Of a stretch of DNA of 64,000 nt, positions 34,012 through 43,585 are shown in pieces. The stretch covers positions 3,406,409 to 3,470,408 of the forward strand of contig BCHX01000005.1 of NCBI GenBank assembly GCA_001599755.1. Reading direction: 5' to 3'. Origin of the DNA: Gliomastix tumulicola (taxonomy: Eukaryota > Ascomycota > Sordariomycetes > Hypocreales > Bionectriaceae). Positions within the stretch are counted from its first letter, which is position 1. The number at the start of each line of letters is the position of its first letter. The translations under genes and the position numbers were made by a program. A model generated the notes under the pieces. That model was given only the letters and a program-made list of their open reading frames with translations, searched no databases and was not told where the DNA came from.

Positions 34012-35367
34012 ATGGCTGCATCAAGAGCCCTAACCAGGGCATCGCTCCTCAAGGCACTCCCAAGTTGCCACGCAGCCTTCACTCGGTTGACATCCTCCAT
34101 ATGCCCTTCAGCAGCGCTGCCTTTATGTTTGCGTACAATCAACATGCATCCACAATCCCGCGTCTATTCATCCAGCTCGTCACAGTCGCCGCCAGCGCCG
34201 TCTCCCACGGCCAATTCCCTCCCGCTCCATGGCATAACCGTCGTCAGCCTCGAGCAGGCCATCGCAGGGCCCTTCTGCACCCGTCAGCTGGCTGATCTCG
34301 GCGCCCGCGTCATCAAAGTAGAGCGGCCCGGCGTCGGCGACTTCGCCCGCCATTACGATACGCGCGTCCGTGGCCTCAGCTCGCACTTCGTCTGGACAAA
34401 CCGCAGCAAGGAGAGTCTAGCGCTGGACCTGAAGAAGCCAGAGGACATGGACGTTCTGCTGCAGCTCCTCGGCAAGGCAGACGTGCTAGTACAGAATCTG
34501 GCTCCGGGTGCGGCCGCACGCATGGGTCTGTCCTTTGACGCACTCAAGGAGAAGCACCCCGGTCTGATCGTGTGCGACATCTCGGGCTACGGCCAGGACG
34601 GGCCGTACATGAAGAAGAAGGCGTACGACCTGCTCATCCAGAGCGAGGCGGGCATGCTCGACGTGACCGGGACCAAGACGGAGGCAGCCAAGGTGGGCAT
34701 CTCGGTGGCAGATATCGCTGCCGGCATGTACGCCTACTCCAACGTCCTGTCGGCGCTCTTCCACCGGACGAGGACGGGCAAGGGGCGTCGGATCGACGTG
34801 TCTATGCTGGAGAGCATGGTCGAGTGGATGGGGTTCCCCATGTACTACGCCTTTGACGGGGCGCCGCGGCCGGAGCCCAACGGGGCAGCACATGCCGCAA
34901 TCTTCCCTTACGGTCCGTTTGGTGCCGGAGACGGTCAGTCGGTGATGCTAGGGATTCAAAATGAGAGGGAGTGGGCCAACTTCTGTGCCAAGGTGCTCGA
35001 GAAGCCCGAAGTTGCGCTTGACGAGCGGTTCGTCACCAACGCCCTCCGAGTGAAGAACAACGAGGTGTTGCGGGAGATCATCGACGAGGTCTTCTCCAAG
35101 CTTGCCGCCGTAGATATCATTGATAGGCTGGACCAGGCGGCGATTGCAAACGCCAAGGTGAACCAGCTGAAGGACGTGTGGGATCACGAGCAGCTGCGGG
35201 CAAGGGGAAGATGGACCGAGGTGAACACCCCTCAGGGTCCTGTTCCGGCGTTGATTCCACCCGGGTGTCCTGATGTATCACAGGCCAGAATGGATGAGAT
35301 ACCAGAGGTCGGTGCTCATAACGCTTCCATCCTTGCGGAACTCGGTATCAAGGCTGCAAGCGAGTAG
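34012..35367 (+). CDS. Class III (CaiB/BaiF) CoA-transferase, probably mitochondrial
   Basis: 451 residues, no introns. The first ~60 residues are rich in Arg, Ser and Ala without acids and look like a mitochondrial presequence. The family body follows: GITVVSLEQAIAGPFCTRQL, LGARVIKVERPGVGDFAR, a NRSKESLALDLKKPE segment, and DISGYGQDGPYMKKKAYDLL, where the Asp of AYD is the expected catalytic aspartate. Later come a TGKGRRIDVSMLESM segment and the usual C-terminal lid region. Class III enzymes move CoA between carboxylic acids; relatives include succinyl-CoA:glutarate transferase (SUGCT) and fungal and bacterial itaconate CoA-transferases. With a CitE-like lyase 3 kb away and two carriers beside it, activation of a dicarboxylate such as itaconate, citramalate or glutarate is a reasonable inference. 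The exact acid is not determined. Confidence 0.92.
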   Translation: MAASRALTRASLLKALPSCHAAFTRLTSSICPSAALPLCLRTINMHPQSRVYSSSSSQSPPAPSPTANSLPLHGITVVSLEQAIAGPFCTRQLADLGARVIKVERPGVGDFARHYDTRVRGLSSHFVWTNRSKESLALDLKKPEDMDVLLQLLGKADVLVQNLAPGAAARMGLSFDALKEKHPGLIVCDISGYGQDGPYMKKKAYDLLIQSEAGMLDVTGTKTEAAKVGISVADIAAGMYAYSNVLSALFHRTRTGKGRRIDVSMLESMVEWMGFPMYYAFDGAPRPEPNGAAHAAIFPYGPFGAGDGQSVMLGIQNEREWANFCAKVLEKPEVALDERFVTNALRVKNNEVLREIIDEVFSKLAAVDIIDRLDQAAIANAKVNQLKDVWDHEQLRARGRWTEVNTPQGPVPALIPPGCPDVSQARMDEIPEVGAHNASILAELGIKAASE

Positions 35368-35825
35368 ATGGTATAGGCTAGGCTAGGATAGACCCAAGTA
35401 GACCGAGCCATACGCACCGCTGATGGCATGTGAATGGTAATCTTCATAGCTGAGAGATACACTAGCAGCTGTACGTGCATCATCCCGACTCTAACAAGAG
35501 AGATAACACCAATGAACAAGTCTCCTACTTCGACGTGGCCGTACAACCGAACCTCCACACCACGTGCTAGCACTTTGGCGTTTCTCGGCAACAGCAGAGC
35601 TCCATCCGAGACGTGATGCTGGATCCGATCCGACCGATTGTTTTTCGGCAGGGAGCCACTCTTCTAGTTACCGAGTCCTGGAGCTCCGATCCAGCCGTGG
35701 TGTGCAGCCGAGACTGATATGAGTGTCATGCCCAGTCCCTGATAGACAGCATGGCCTCGACAATGAGAGACAAAAAGCCAGTCTGCCTTCATGTCTGTCT
35801 GGCATAAGTCGCTAGAACCACCGCC
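35368..35825. other. Intergenic, promoter of the carrier gene
   Basis: No gene seen; 3' end of the CoA-transferase and promoter of the mitochondrial carrier. Confidence 0.5.
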
Positions 35826-36839
35826 ATGGACACCAGCTCAGCCCTCATCCACTCCTCCATCCTCCACGGGGCCGCCCCTTTTCTCAACGGCGGCCTCTCG
35901 GGGATGATCGCGACGGTCTGCATCCAGCCCACCGACATGGTCAAAGTACGCATCCAGCTAGAAGGCAAGCAGAACCCAACGGCCAAGCCCCCGTCACCGC
36001 TCGCCATCGCCCGTGACGTCGTCTCGCGGGGCAAGTTCACAGACCTCTACACGGGACTCTCGGCGGCGCTGCTCCGGCAGGCCGTCTACACCACGTCGAG
36101 ACTGGGTCTCTTCGACACATTCCAGGGCTACTTCCAGAAGAGGGCAGATGAGCAGGGGCGGAGCATCCGCTTCGTCGAGAGGGGCGTAGCAGGGCTACTG
36201 GCCGGTGGTCTGGCAGCTGTCGTCGGGAACCCGGCAGACCTCGCCCTCATCCGCATGCAGGCCGACAGCTTCCTCCCCGCCAACCAGCGCATCGGCTACC
36301 GCGGTGTCGCAGACACGCTCCGCCATATCACGCGCCACGAGGGCATCCTCGCGCTCTGGGCCGGCGCCCAACCGACCGTCATCCGCGCCATGGCCATGAA
36401 CTTTGGCCAGCTAGCCTTCTTCGCCGAGGCCAAGGCCCAGATTGCCAGACGTGTGCCCGCGGCGCCCGACGTGGCGCAGACGCTCGGCGCAGCGGCGGCG
36501 GCGGGCTTCTTCGGCGCGGTGCTCGGGCTGCCGTTCGACTTCATCAAGACGAGGCTGCAGGAGCAGCGGCCGGGGCAGCACGGTGGGAAGCTGGCGTATC
36601 GTGGGTTTGTGGACTGTGCGGTCAAGGTCGTGCGTGCGGAGGGGTGGATGCCGTTTTACCGTGGGTTTGGGATGTTTTACTTGCGAGTTGCTCCCCAGGC
36701 GTGAGTACTCCCGTCACTCCCCGCCAGCGGCTGATGAATGCCCCCCCAAGATAGAAAGATATCTTGCTAACACACTGCATCCGCCAGTATGATCACACTG
36801 CTTGTCGCTGACCAGCTCAAACGCCTGACATCCTGGTGA
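35826..36839 (+). CDS. Mitochondrial carrier, oxoglutarate/dicarboxylate type, two exons
   Basis: Proposed CDS join(35826..36700,36788..36839), 308 residues. Three repeats each carry the carrier signature: QPTDMVKVRIQLEG (repeat 1), NPADLALIRMQADS (repeat 2) and LPFDFIKTRLQEQR (repeat 3). The second, with ALIRMQAD followed by LPANQRIGYRGVADTL, resembles the 2-oxoglutarate/malate carrier (SLC25A11) rather than ADP/ATP or amino-acid carriers. The 87-nt intron (GTGAGT..CAG) adds a last exon MITLLVADQLKRLTSW, which completes helix 6; the unspliced frame runs on without a family-like end. It lies 0.46 kb downstream of a mitochondrial CoA-transferase on the same strand and may supply substrate to it across the inner membrane. 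Confidence 0.92.
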
Positions 36840-37647
36840 CGCCCCTCCAAATTTGCTGTTGTGCACCGAAGGATGACGCGGCACACACCACCTCGCTCTC
36901 AAGATGGAAATTCGCGGCCACGTCAAGGAAGATGTGTGCAGGTCTAGGCCGGTCATTCTGATGCTGAGCGGCCTGTCATGGTGGGATGGCGCGCAGGGTA
37001 CATATATGGCATCATACTCGGTCAGCGCACCAGCTGCGATTATTCTTCCAGATCTAGAATGCCAACGCCATGCGTGGTCTTGCCCGCATATGGACCGATA
37101 TTAATTTCTCGGAGCTTTTTACTAGAGGGTCCACCGTGCAAGCGACCCCTTGTCCATGCTCTGTGACTACGTTCTCGTACGCGATGTACATGCTGGCTTA
37201 CGAGTACATCAAAGGTGTCGCCACGCACACAGGGTCTGGGAGTCGGCAAAGTGGTGTGGCACAGTAATAGCGCTCCTTCAATGAAGCTACGCCAGGTGAA
37301 GCAGGGGTACCGTCAGTCTCACTACTCATCCTATGGACTCGACAGTCTCGCGGCAATACGGGTAAAGGTCAAACGTGGATGCTCTGCGCAGTGTGCGAGA
37401 TGGAGATTGATGCACAGTCATTCACCTTGCAGTCTCAGGACAACATTCACATTAAAATGCCTTGGGATTTCTCGATGCTAAAATCATAGAACTACAGCGT
37501 AACCCCGTGATTTCATCCATCTGAAAATAAAACCCCCCTTCACCCAGTCAGTACTCCGCCGAGAGAAAGCGCGGGCGAAGCTGTGTGCTTGACATGCTGG
37601 CCGTGGTCCGCGGGAACCAAGCTTATGGAAGAGACATGGCGGCGGAT
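36840..37647. other. Intergenic, no gene seen
   Basis: Between the carrier (plus) and the metallothionein (minus), which converge here. Short open frames only. Confidence 0.5.
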
Positions 37648-37908
37648 TTAGTGCTGCAGGGCGCAATCACATGTTAATGGCCGTTGTCATCCTTTCATCA
37701 CGGAACACAGATCACGGGAGAAAGACTTACGCCGCAGGAGGAGCAGGAGCAGGCGTCGCAAGAGCCGGCGCAGTTGCAGGTGGAGCAGGTGCTAGAGATC
37801 GAAGCGCGGTCAGCAAGATTGAATGACTGCCACTGGCATATGAAGCCGTGGGCAGGAGGGGGGTTGGTGGTGGCAAGGTAGGCCGGTGGGTGCATACCAG
37901 GGAGACAT
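37648..37908 (-). CDS. Metallothionein, 25 residues, three exons
   Basis: Proposed CDS complement(join(37648..37653,37731..37791,37898..37908)). Exon 1 is ATG TCT CCC TG, exon 2 carries the Cys cluster, exon 3 is CAC TAA. The product is MSPC-TCSTCNCAGSC-DACSCSSCGH: 25 residues with eight Cys, mainly in CxC and CxxC pairs, no aromatic residues. It resembles the small ascomycete copper metallothioneins (Neurospora CuMT, Magnaporthe MMT1), which chelate copper or zinc in the cytosol. Introns are 106 nt (GTATGC..TCTAG) and 77 nt (GTAAGT..GCAG). Without the last intron the frame would read on GVSLSPVICVP before a stop, a less typical end. A TATA box lies 144 bp upstream. A much longer unspliced open frame also covers the Cys cluster but its N-terminal part has no family character. 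Confidence 0.78.
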
Positions 37909-40900
37909 GTTGAAGGTTGTTGGTGAGACGCGACGAAGTCGATCTAAAGTCTAGAGTGTGCAAAGTTGGTGGTTTCTGGATTTCGGATTGCAGGAGCTGT
38001 GGATGAAAGAAGAAGAAGCAGACAGACGACCTCGAGGGCGAACGAGCGCCCTTTTATACCCCCAAGACCGCGCCCAAGCTTCCCCTCTTTCTGGCCTGAC
38101 TTCCACGCAGCGAGTCCATGCAGTTCCACGCAGTCGAATGGGTGGAGGGGATGGCCGATTCCCAGCCAACGGAAACCCGAGGCTGCCATGGGATGGTGTG
38201 CAGCCTGCAGGTCGGGGCGTTGCAGAGTGGAGAGAGGGGGTCGACTTCGTTGGCTCGTCGCCCGCCACGGGTGCGCTGTCACATGGGCGATAATCGCGAG
38301 CGATGAGCGGGCTTGGCGGCTCTCATTGGTCAAGGGGGCTTGACCGGTCTATGCAGTCTCCATGCACACGGCGTCGAGTAGCGTGGGTGAGCTGTGGTGA
38401 CCGTGGGTGCAGCGCTATCGACCTATGGTTATCTGATGGTAAGCCCCCGGTGGGTAAGATAGATAGATCCGGGACTGGAGTTATTTCAGGCTGCATCGGG
38501 CGCCTAACGCGGACTATATCGTGCGTCGGCAGGCGACGAGTGTCTGTTGGATAGCAAGAGCCTCCAGTGGTGTTCTGGGCGGCGACAGGCAGGCTACCAG
38601 CAGCTGGTGGGCATGCTGTATTGTGAAACTGCGAGTCCGCTAACAGTGCAACGTTATGACGGGTGTAGCAAAAGAGGGGTCAGTCAGCATTGGATCGGCT
38701 CGATGAGACGTCCGCGCAACTGGAACCGTGCATAAGGTCAGGCGATAAAGGGAAAAGCCCCGACGACGGTCTTCGCCGAAGCATATGTGGACATCAGGTA
38801 GCAGAGGGCGACGTCCAATGGGAAGGAGTAGGCATGCGTCCAATCAAGATCACGGAATATCCTGACACCTCGCTGTATCAGCGTGAAGAGGCACCCTGCC
38901 GGCAGCCGAGTGTCTGCACATTCTGGCGGCAGCAGCGGTACAGCCAGCAGACTCTGGCATCGGGAGGTGCCGATGGCCCGCGACTTGGAAGCTATTAGTA
39001 ACTACTAGTAGCGCAGTGGGGGTGCCTCAAGGTCAGATGGCCTCAGCATAGGCCTATCCCTGTGTGCAAGGTGACCAGAGGGAGAGTCTGACCTATCTGT
39101 GGCTTGCCCGACCAAGAGATAAACGTAAGAGGATCCCCTACGCCGAGCCGGGGAGGGGGACCAAGAGTGGGAGGGCCGATAAGACAAGAGGCAGACAAAG
39201 GAGAAGACTCAAGGTGTGTGGGCAGACGAGAGTAAGGGACAGCTTGGCAAGGGCTGTGCTGTATCCAGACGATCATCGTATCTGATGTGTGCTCGGGGAA
39301 GGTGAGAGGCAAGACGGAGCCCTCACGGACCATGAGGCATTATTGCGGTCGAGGGCTCGCCTGATCCAAGAGGACCTTGGGAGACCTCAGGTGGCCACTG
39401 ACGACGGGCTATGGAGCATGTTTGGATTTGGGAGGCAAGCCAGCGTTCGAGCGGGGAAGAGAGCGTGGGGGATAGCAGGGTCAGCCAGTCACGGGCGGCT
39501 GTCTGGGAAGAAGTCAGGAGACGGCCAGCCGAAGCGAGAAGGGATAGATCGGGATCCCCGATCACTTCGTATGAGGGAAGGGAAGAATGAAACGAGAAGC
39601 GAGATTCAAATCGATGACGAGGGAAGGAGAAAAAGGGAGGGCCTGGTCAGGTAGGGCGCAGGATGTGTTGCCACTGAATACAGAAGAGGACCAGGACGGT
39701 CGGGCCACGCGCACGCAGGGGGGGCGAGGGCCTCTTTATAGAATCAGACTCAGACTGTCCAGAGAGAATGACTCGGATGCCATCAATACCCATTTCCTGG
39801 CTCGTCGCACCAACCAGAGCGAGCAGAGATAAAGCGTCTCCCGTTGACTGGCTGTGTCTGGGGGGGACGCAGATTGATGAAGATCAGGCGAGGGTGTCCG
39901 AATGAGGGAATTAGGCGGCGTGAGGCAGTTGCAACGGCGGAGCGTTCTTTCCCTTTCCTTGCTGGCCGTTTGAGCGTTGGCGTGGCTTGGGGAAGGAGTG
40001 CGCTGGCAAAACCATCAAGGTGCATGTAACCTGACCATCAAGGTTCTCGCAGCGCTGGAGCGGCGTCGCTGTCAGCATTTTGCCCCCTGAAGCGGCCCGA
40101 CGTCTTCTGTTTGTTGTCCGTGAAATCGTGCGCTTTGATGCTTTGGCATCGTCGATAATACAAAGTGCTCGAGATATTGCCAGTTGTCGAGCGATGGCTG
40201 ATTTTTGTTTGTTTGTCCTGGTGTGTCAATCGCCTCGCCAAGACGCGTCAGACACGCGACAAGACGTCTGTTGCTTCGAGGGGACGGCCACAATGCAGTC
40301 AGCGACCGCTCCGCCATCGGCGCGGCACAGGATTTGGAAAGCCTCCTCTTCCTGGCGTCGGAGCTTCTGATGCTTCCTTCCCTCGCATGTATCCGTGCGA
40401 GTCCACCGAAGATTTGGTGACACCCAGAAAATAGCACTGACCACGGCCATCCGGCTGGAAAACGATTGCGACGACTTTCTCAAATGCCTTGGAAGTCTAC
40501 TTCTCGGATAAAGCCATATACATGGGCGATGACACCGACTGTCACTCCTCGACAGGTCTCAGACAGAACATTGTTGTCCACCGCGGCCCTCGGGACTCGG
40601 AAAGTCCATCGACTAAAGGCGATTCTCTCCTGGGTCATTTCCGACCTGCTCTCCAATGCCGGCCAGTACTTCCCGGCGCCCAGAAGCAACTCGAGTCTCT
40701 TAAGACGCATTGTGCTTCGTGTCACGCGGAGAGTGAAGCGACTGTACAGCGTCCCTCTGCCCCAGGAGTGTCGATTTCGGAATGGACAGTCAACATCTGC
40801 CAGCCGCTCCGGGATTCTCGTCGCTATCGAAGGGGACCTTAGATGGTCATACTCTAGCTGCAAGGCCGACTGAAGGAGATACAGCACCGAGCGCCTGTTG

Positions 40901-41207
40901 TCTCTCCTCGTCGAGCTAGACCCCAGAGATACCCGAAGTGCTCTCCCCACACGCCGCAGACCAGCGCGGATGAGCAGTCGGCGTGGTGGAGCAATGGCTT
41001 CCTGCTCGGGCCCTCCCTCCCTCCTGTTGCCTCTAATGGTAAAACTCGGCACGCCATCTTTCTGCCCCCGCATCAATCTCGATAAATATCGCGGTAAATC
41101 CCTCGGTGGTCCGGGTCCCCAAGGGTCATCCCTTGGACTTCTCCAGCACCAAAGCCTCCCGGCACAGCTCTTCCGCTTCCTCCGGTAGCAAAGACAGCAC
41201 GCGAGTC
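37909..41207. other. 3.3 kb without a supported gene
   Basis: The left part is the promoter of the metallothionein. Around 39.73 kb a TATA box on the minus strand (TATAAAGAGG, 39731-39740) is followed on that strand by a pyrimidine-rich, leader-like stretch with several tiny ATG frames, so an untranslated or small-peptide transcript is possible. Larger open frames at 40.47-41.08 kb on both strands have no recognisable features. Confidence 0.4.
38052..38058 (-). promoter_or_regulatory. TATA box of the metallothionein gene
   Basis: TATAAAA on the minus strand, within GGTATAAAAGGGCG, 144 bp before the ATG. A strong TATA box fits an inducible stress gene. Confidence 0.6.
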
Positions 41208-41989
41208 ATGCTGTCCAACATTGACGAGAAGGAGAACCTCGCTCGCATGGAGCGGGGCGAGCTGTATTACGCCTTCACGCCTGAGCTTGTCGCCGCTCGT
41301 CGTCGGTGCAGTCAGGCCGTCGGCCGTCTCAATCGAGCGGGCGAGTTGACTCGGAGGGAGATTGCCGAACATTGGAAAGAGTGCGTTGGTGTCGAAGGAG
41401 TCCTCTGCGGGCGGCTTGAAGCTAACTTCCTATGCTCACTTGGTTCAGCATCACACTGTCGGATCGTGAGCTTCCGCCGCCCGGTGCCACAGACGAGGAG
41501 GAAGACAAGCTTCTGCAGGACTTCCCCTGGATAGAGAGGCCGATCAACATCGACTACGGCACCAACATCGCGGTCGGCAGCGGCGTGTTCATCAACTTCA
41601 ACTGCACCATGATCGACACCCGCAAGATCTCCATCGGATCGCGCACCCTCATCGGACCGAATGTATCGCTTTACAGCGGCACACACCCCCTGGATCCCGA
41701 CCTGCGGGACGGGACGAACGGCCCTGAGTCCGGGAAGCCGATCACGATTGGCGAGGATTGCTGGTTGGCGGGGAACGTCACGGTGCTCCCTGGGGTTACC
41801 ATTGGTACCGGGAGCACTGTTGGCGCAGGGAGCGTCGTTACGAAGGTACGGTGATTGGGTGATGAAGTCGCGTGTAGTGTCGATATTCGCTGACCGTTCA
41901 TGGCATAGGACGTGCCTCCGTACCATGTCGTTGCAGGTAATCCTGCGCGAGTAATTAGGCAGCTTGAAGCCAGGCCACGAAGGCAGTAG
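41208..41989 (+). CDS. Maltose/galactoside-type O-acetyltransferase (hexapeptide repeat), three exons
   Basis: Proposed CDS join(41208..41380,41449..41845,41909..41989), 216 residues. The N-terminus ENLARMERGELYYAFTPELV matches the maltose-acetyltransferase domain of bacterial Maa/LacA. The body contains left-handed beta-helix repeats (INIDYGTNIAVGSGVFINFN, MIDTRKISIGSRTLIGPNVS, ITIGEDCWLAGNVTVLPGVT, GAGSVVTK). The active-site His is in LYSGTHPLDPDLR. The last exon completes the fold with DVPPYHVVAGNPARVIRQL; the unspliced frame would end VTKVR. Introns are 68 and 63 nt. The enzyme acetylates sugar or other hydroxyl groups using acetyl-CoA; the acceptor is unknown. ATG 41208 is the first ATG in this open frame, which opens further upstream only at non-ATG codons. 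Confidence 0.92.
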
Positions 41990-43027
41990 CTGACGGCCTC
42001 TTCCGCCCAACTTCCACTCCAATCTAAGTAGAATCATCAGTTAGAAATATGTCAAGGACAACACGTGGACTGGAGTTGTTCTGCTGCCCCGTGTTAGTGG
42101 GTTTGTCACGCAAACGACGTACCTTCAGTGCATGAGGGGCCTTGCTGCTCTCTTGATGTCGCATGGATGGCAGTGCAGCAACGCTTCGTTCAGTCGTTCA
42201 TAGGAAAATAATATCGAGCTTAGAGGGAAAGTGTCGCATGCTGGGTGTTCTCCGATAGAAGCTGACCGGAATCGTGTCTGTTGGTTCTCAGGGAGGGGGC
42301 GTAGCTTAGAGTCAGTGCTGCCGCCAGGGTTGTCTCCAGCTTCCAGGGCATTTTGCACGTCCCATGTACGCTACACGGTTGCCAGGTGAGGGGAGGAGGG
42401 GCAGAGGTGGACACAAAAGCCGTGAGACAAATGCTCACTAAATTTCAGAGGACTGCTGTCCGATAAATTTCTTCTGTATGGTGGGGCCCTGGGATCTCAC
42501 CCCACCTGAGCTTGGGGGCAGCCACCACAACGCGCCGCCTCATCGTTCCCCAGTGCAGCCCGGGCATCTGTGAACTGACAGGCTGGCGCTAGGTATTAGA
42601 ATGCGCTATGAGCTCAATGAAATATGTCGCTGTTATTGGATGGTCAGGGGCGAGGCCGCCTGGAAGAGTGCGCCGCGCCTAAATCTAGGTAGGACGCGTT
42701 CCTGTCCCCCTTGTGTCCAGGCGCTGACTAATGGTGGGGCCGTCGACTACATGTCTTGGGGAGGATGTGCGTCTGCTCAACATGGAATGTGTCTAGCCCG
42801 GAGATCTGGAGCTGCGCTGAGGAGCCGCGTCTCACGTGCGGGGAGCATTTCGCACTTGAACCCTTTGCTGTGCTTTCTACGTCGGTATTCGCAAGCGCGA
42901 GGCGGGGCGGGGACTGCAGACGACATTTCCATCTGGTGCTAGGACCACACCGACGCCTTCAACTAATGTCGACCCTATTAAAGGACGGCCTTGCATATGT
43001 CATGCTCATCTGAAAAGAGCGATCTGA
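41990..43027. other. Intergenic, no gene seen
   Basis: About 1 kb of GC-balanced sequence with only short open frames on both strands. Confidence 0.45.
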
Positions 43028-43363
43028 TGCTCTACAAAGTGCACCCACGCATGCGTGCCCCATTTCCAACCTTCCATCTCTCCCCCATCCCTCCTACATC
43101 ATCACAACAGACCCAAAGCTACCACAGCCGACTGTCAAAACGCGAACACGACAAAGGTCGGAAGTGAAAACCACTACTATTGCTTAAAGGCGCATTTGGG
43201 TGGATGTCGGTTCGATCGTACCCTTGGCTATTGCCGAACGCACCAAACACATTGTCCTCACGGCGGCCAGATTCACCTTCAGGATGAACCATGCCCAGAG
43301 TGCTTCAAGAAGGAGATGCGCATCAACATGACTTGCAATATAACAAAGCAATGGGGATCTTAA
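43028..43363 (+). CDS. Small Cys/His-rich protein, start unresolved
   Basis: An open frame with no suitable ATG runs from a stop at 43025-43027 to TAA at 43361-43363. Its second half is YYCLKAHLGGCRFDRTLGYC, then HxxxCxxGG, then EPCPECFKKEM. The ordered Cys/His spacing (C-x7-C-x8-C-x6-C, then a CxxC) looks like a small zinc-binding module of the kind found in fungal hypothetical proteins. Because there is no in-frame ATG before the Cys region, a first exon and an intron must exist upstream if the gene is real. Candidates near 42.96-43.05 kb did not give a clean join. I do not recognise a function. Confidence 0.35.
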   Translation, partial: CSTKCTHACVPHFQPSISPPSLLHHHNRPKATTADCQNANTTKVGSENHYYCLKAHLGGCRFDRTLGYCRTHQTHCPHGGQIHLQDEPCPECFKKEMRINMTCNITKQWGS

Positions 43364-43585
43364 TACACCGAACTATTGATACATCCTACAGAAAACAGCG
43401 ACTATGCAGAACTTCGTCGAGTCAAAGGACAGACAGACAGCAAGGCAGTCGACTTGCCCCTCAGCCTAAAGTCCTTAACCACAAAAGAAGTAGAGCTCAA
43501 AATATCATGGAGCCAAGCGAGAAACTCAGGAAGCCAGACATGATTCCACCCAAAACCTAACACCGAGCCGCAAAGAATACAGAAA

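Noticed and set aside
40480..41076. 198-codon open frame, minus strand
   Set aside because: No recognisable motif, unusual composition and overlap with an equally unsupported plus-strand frame.
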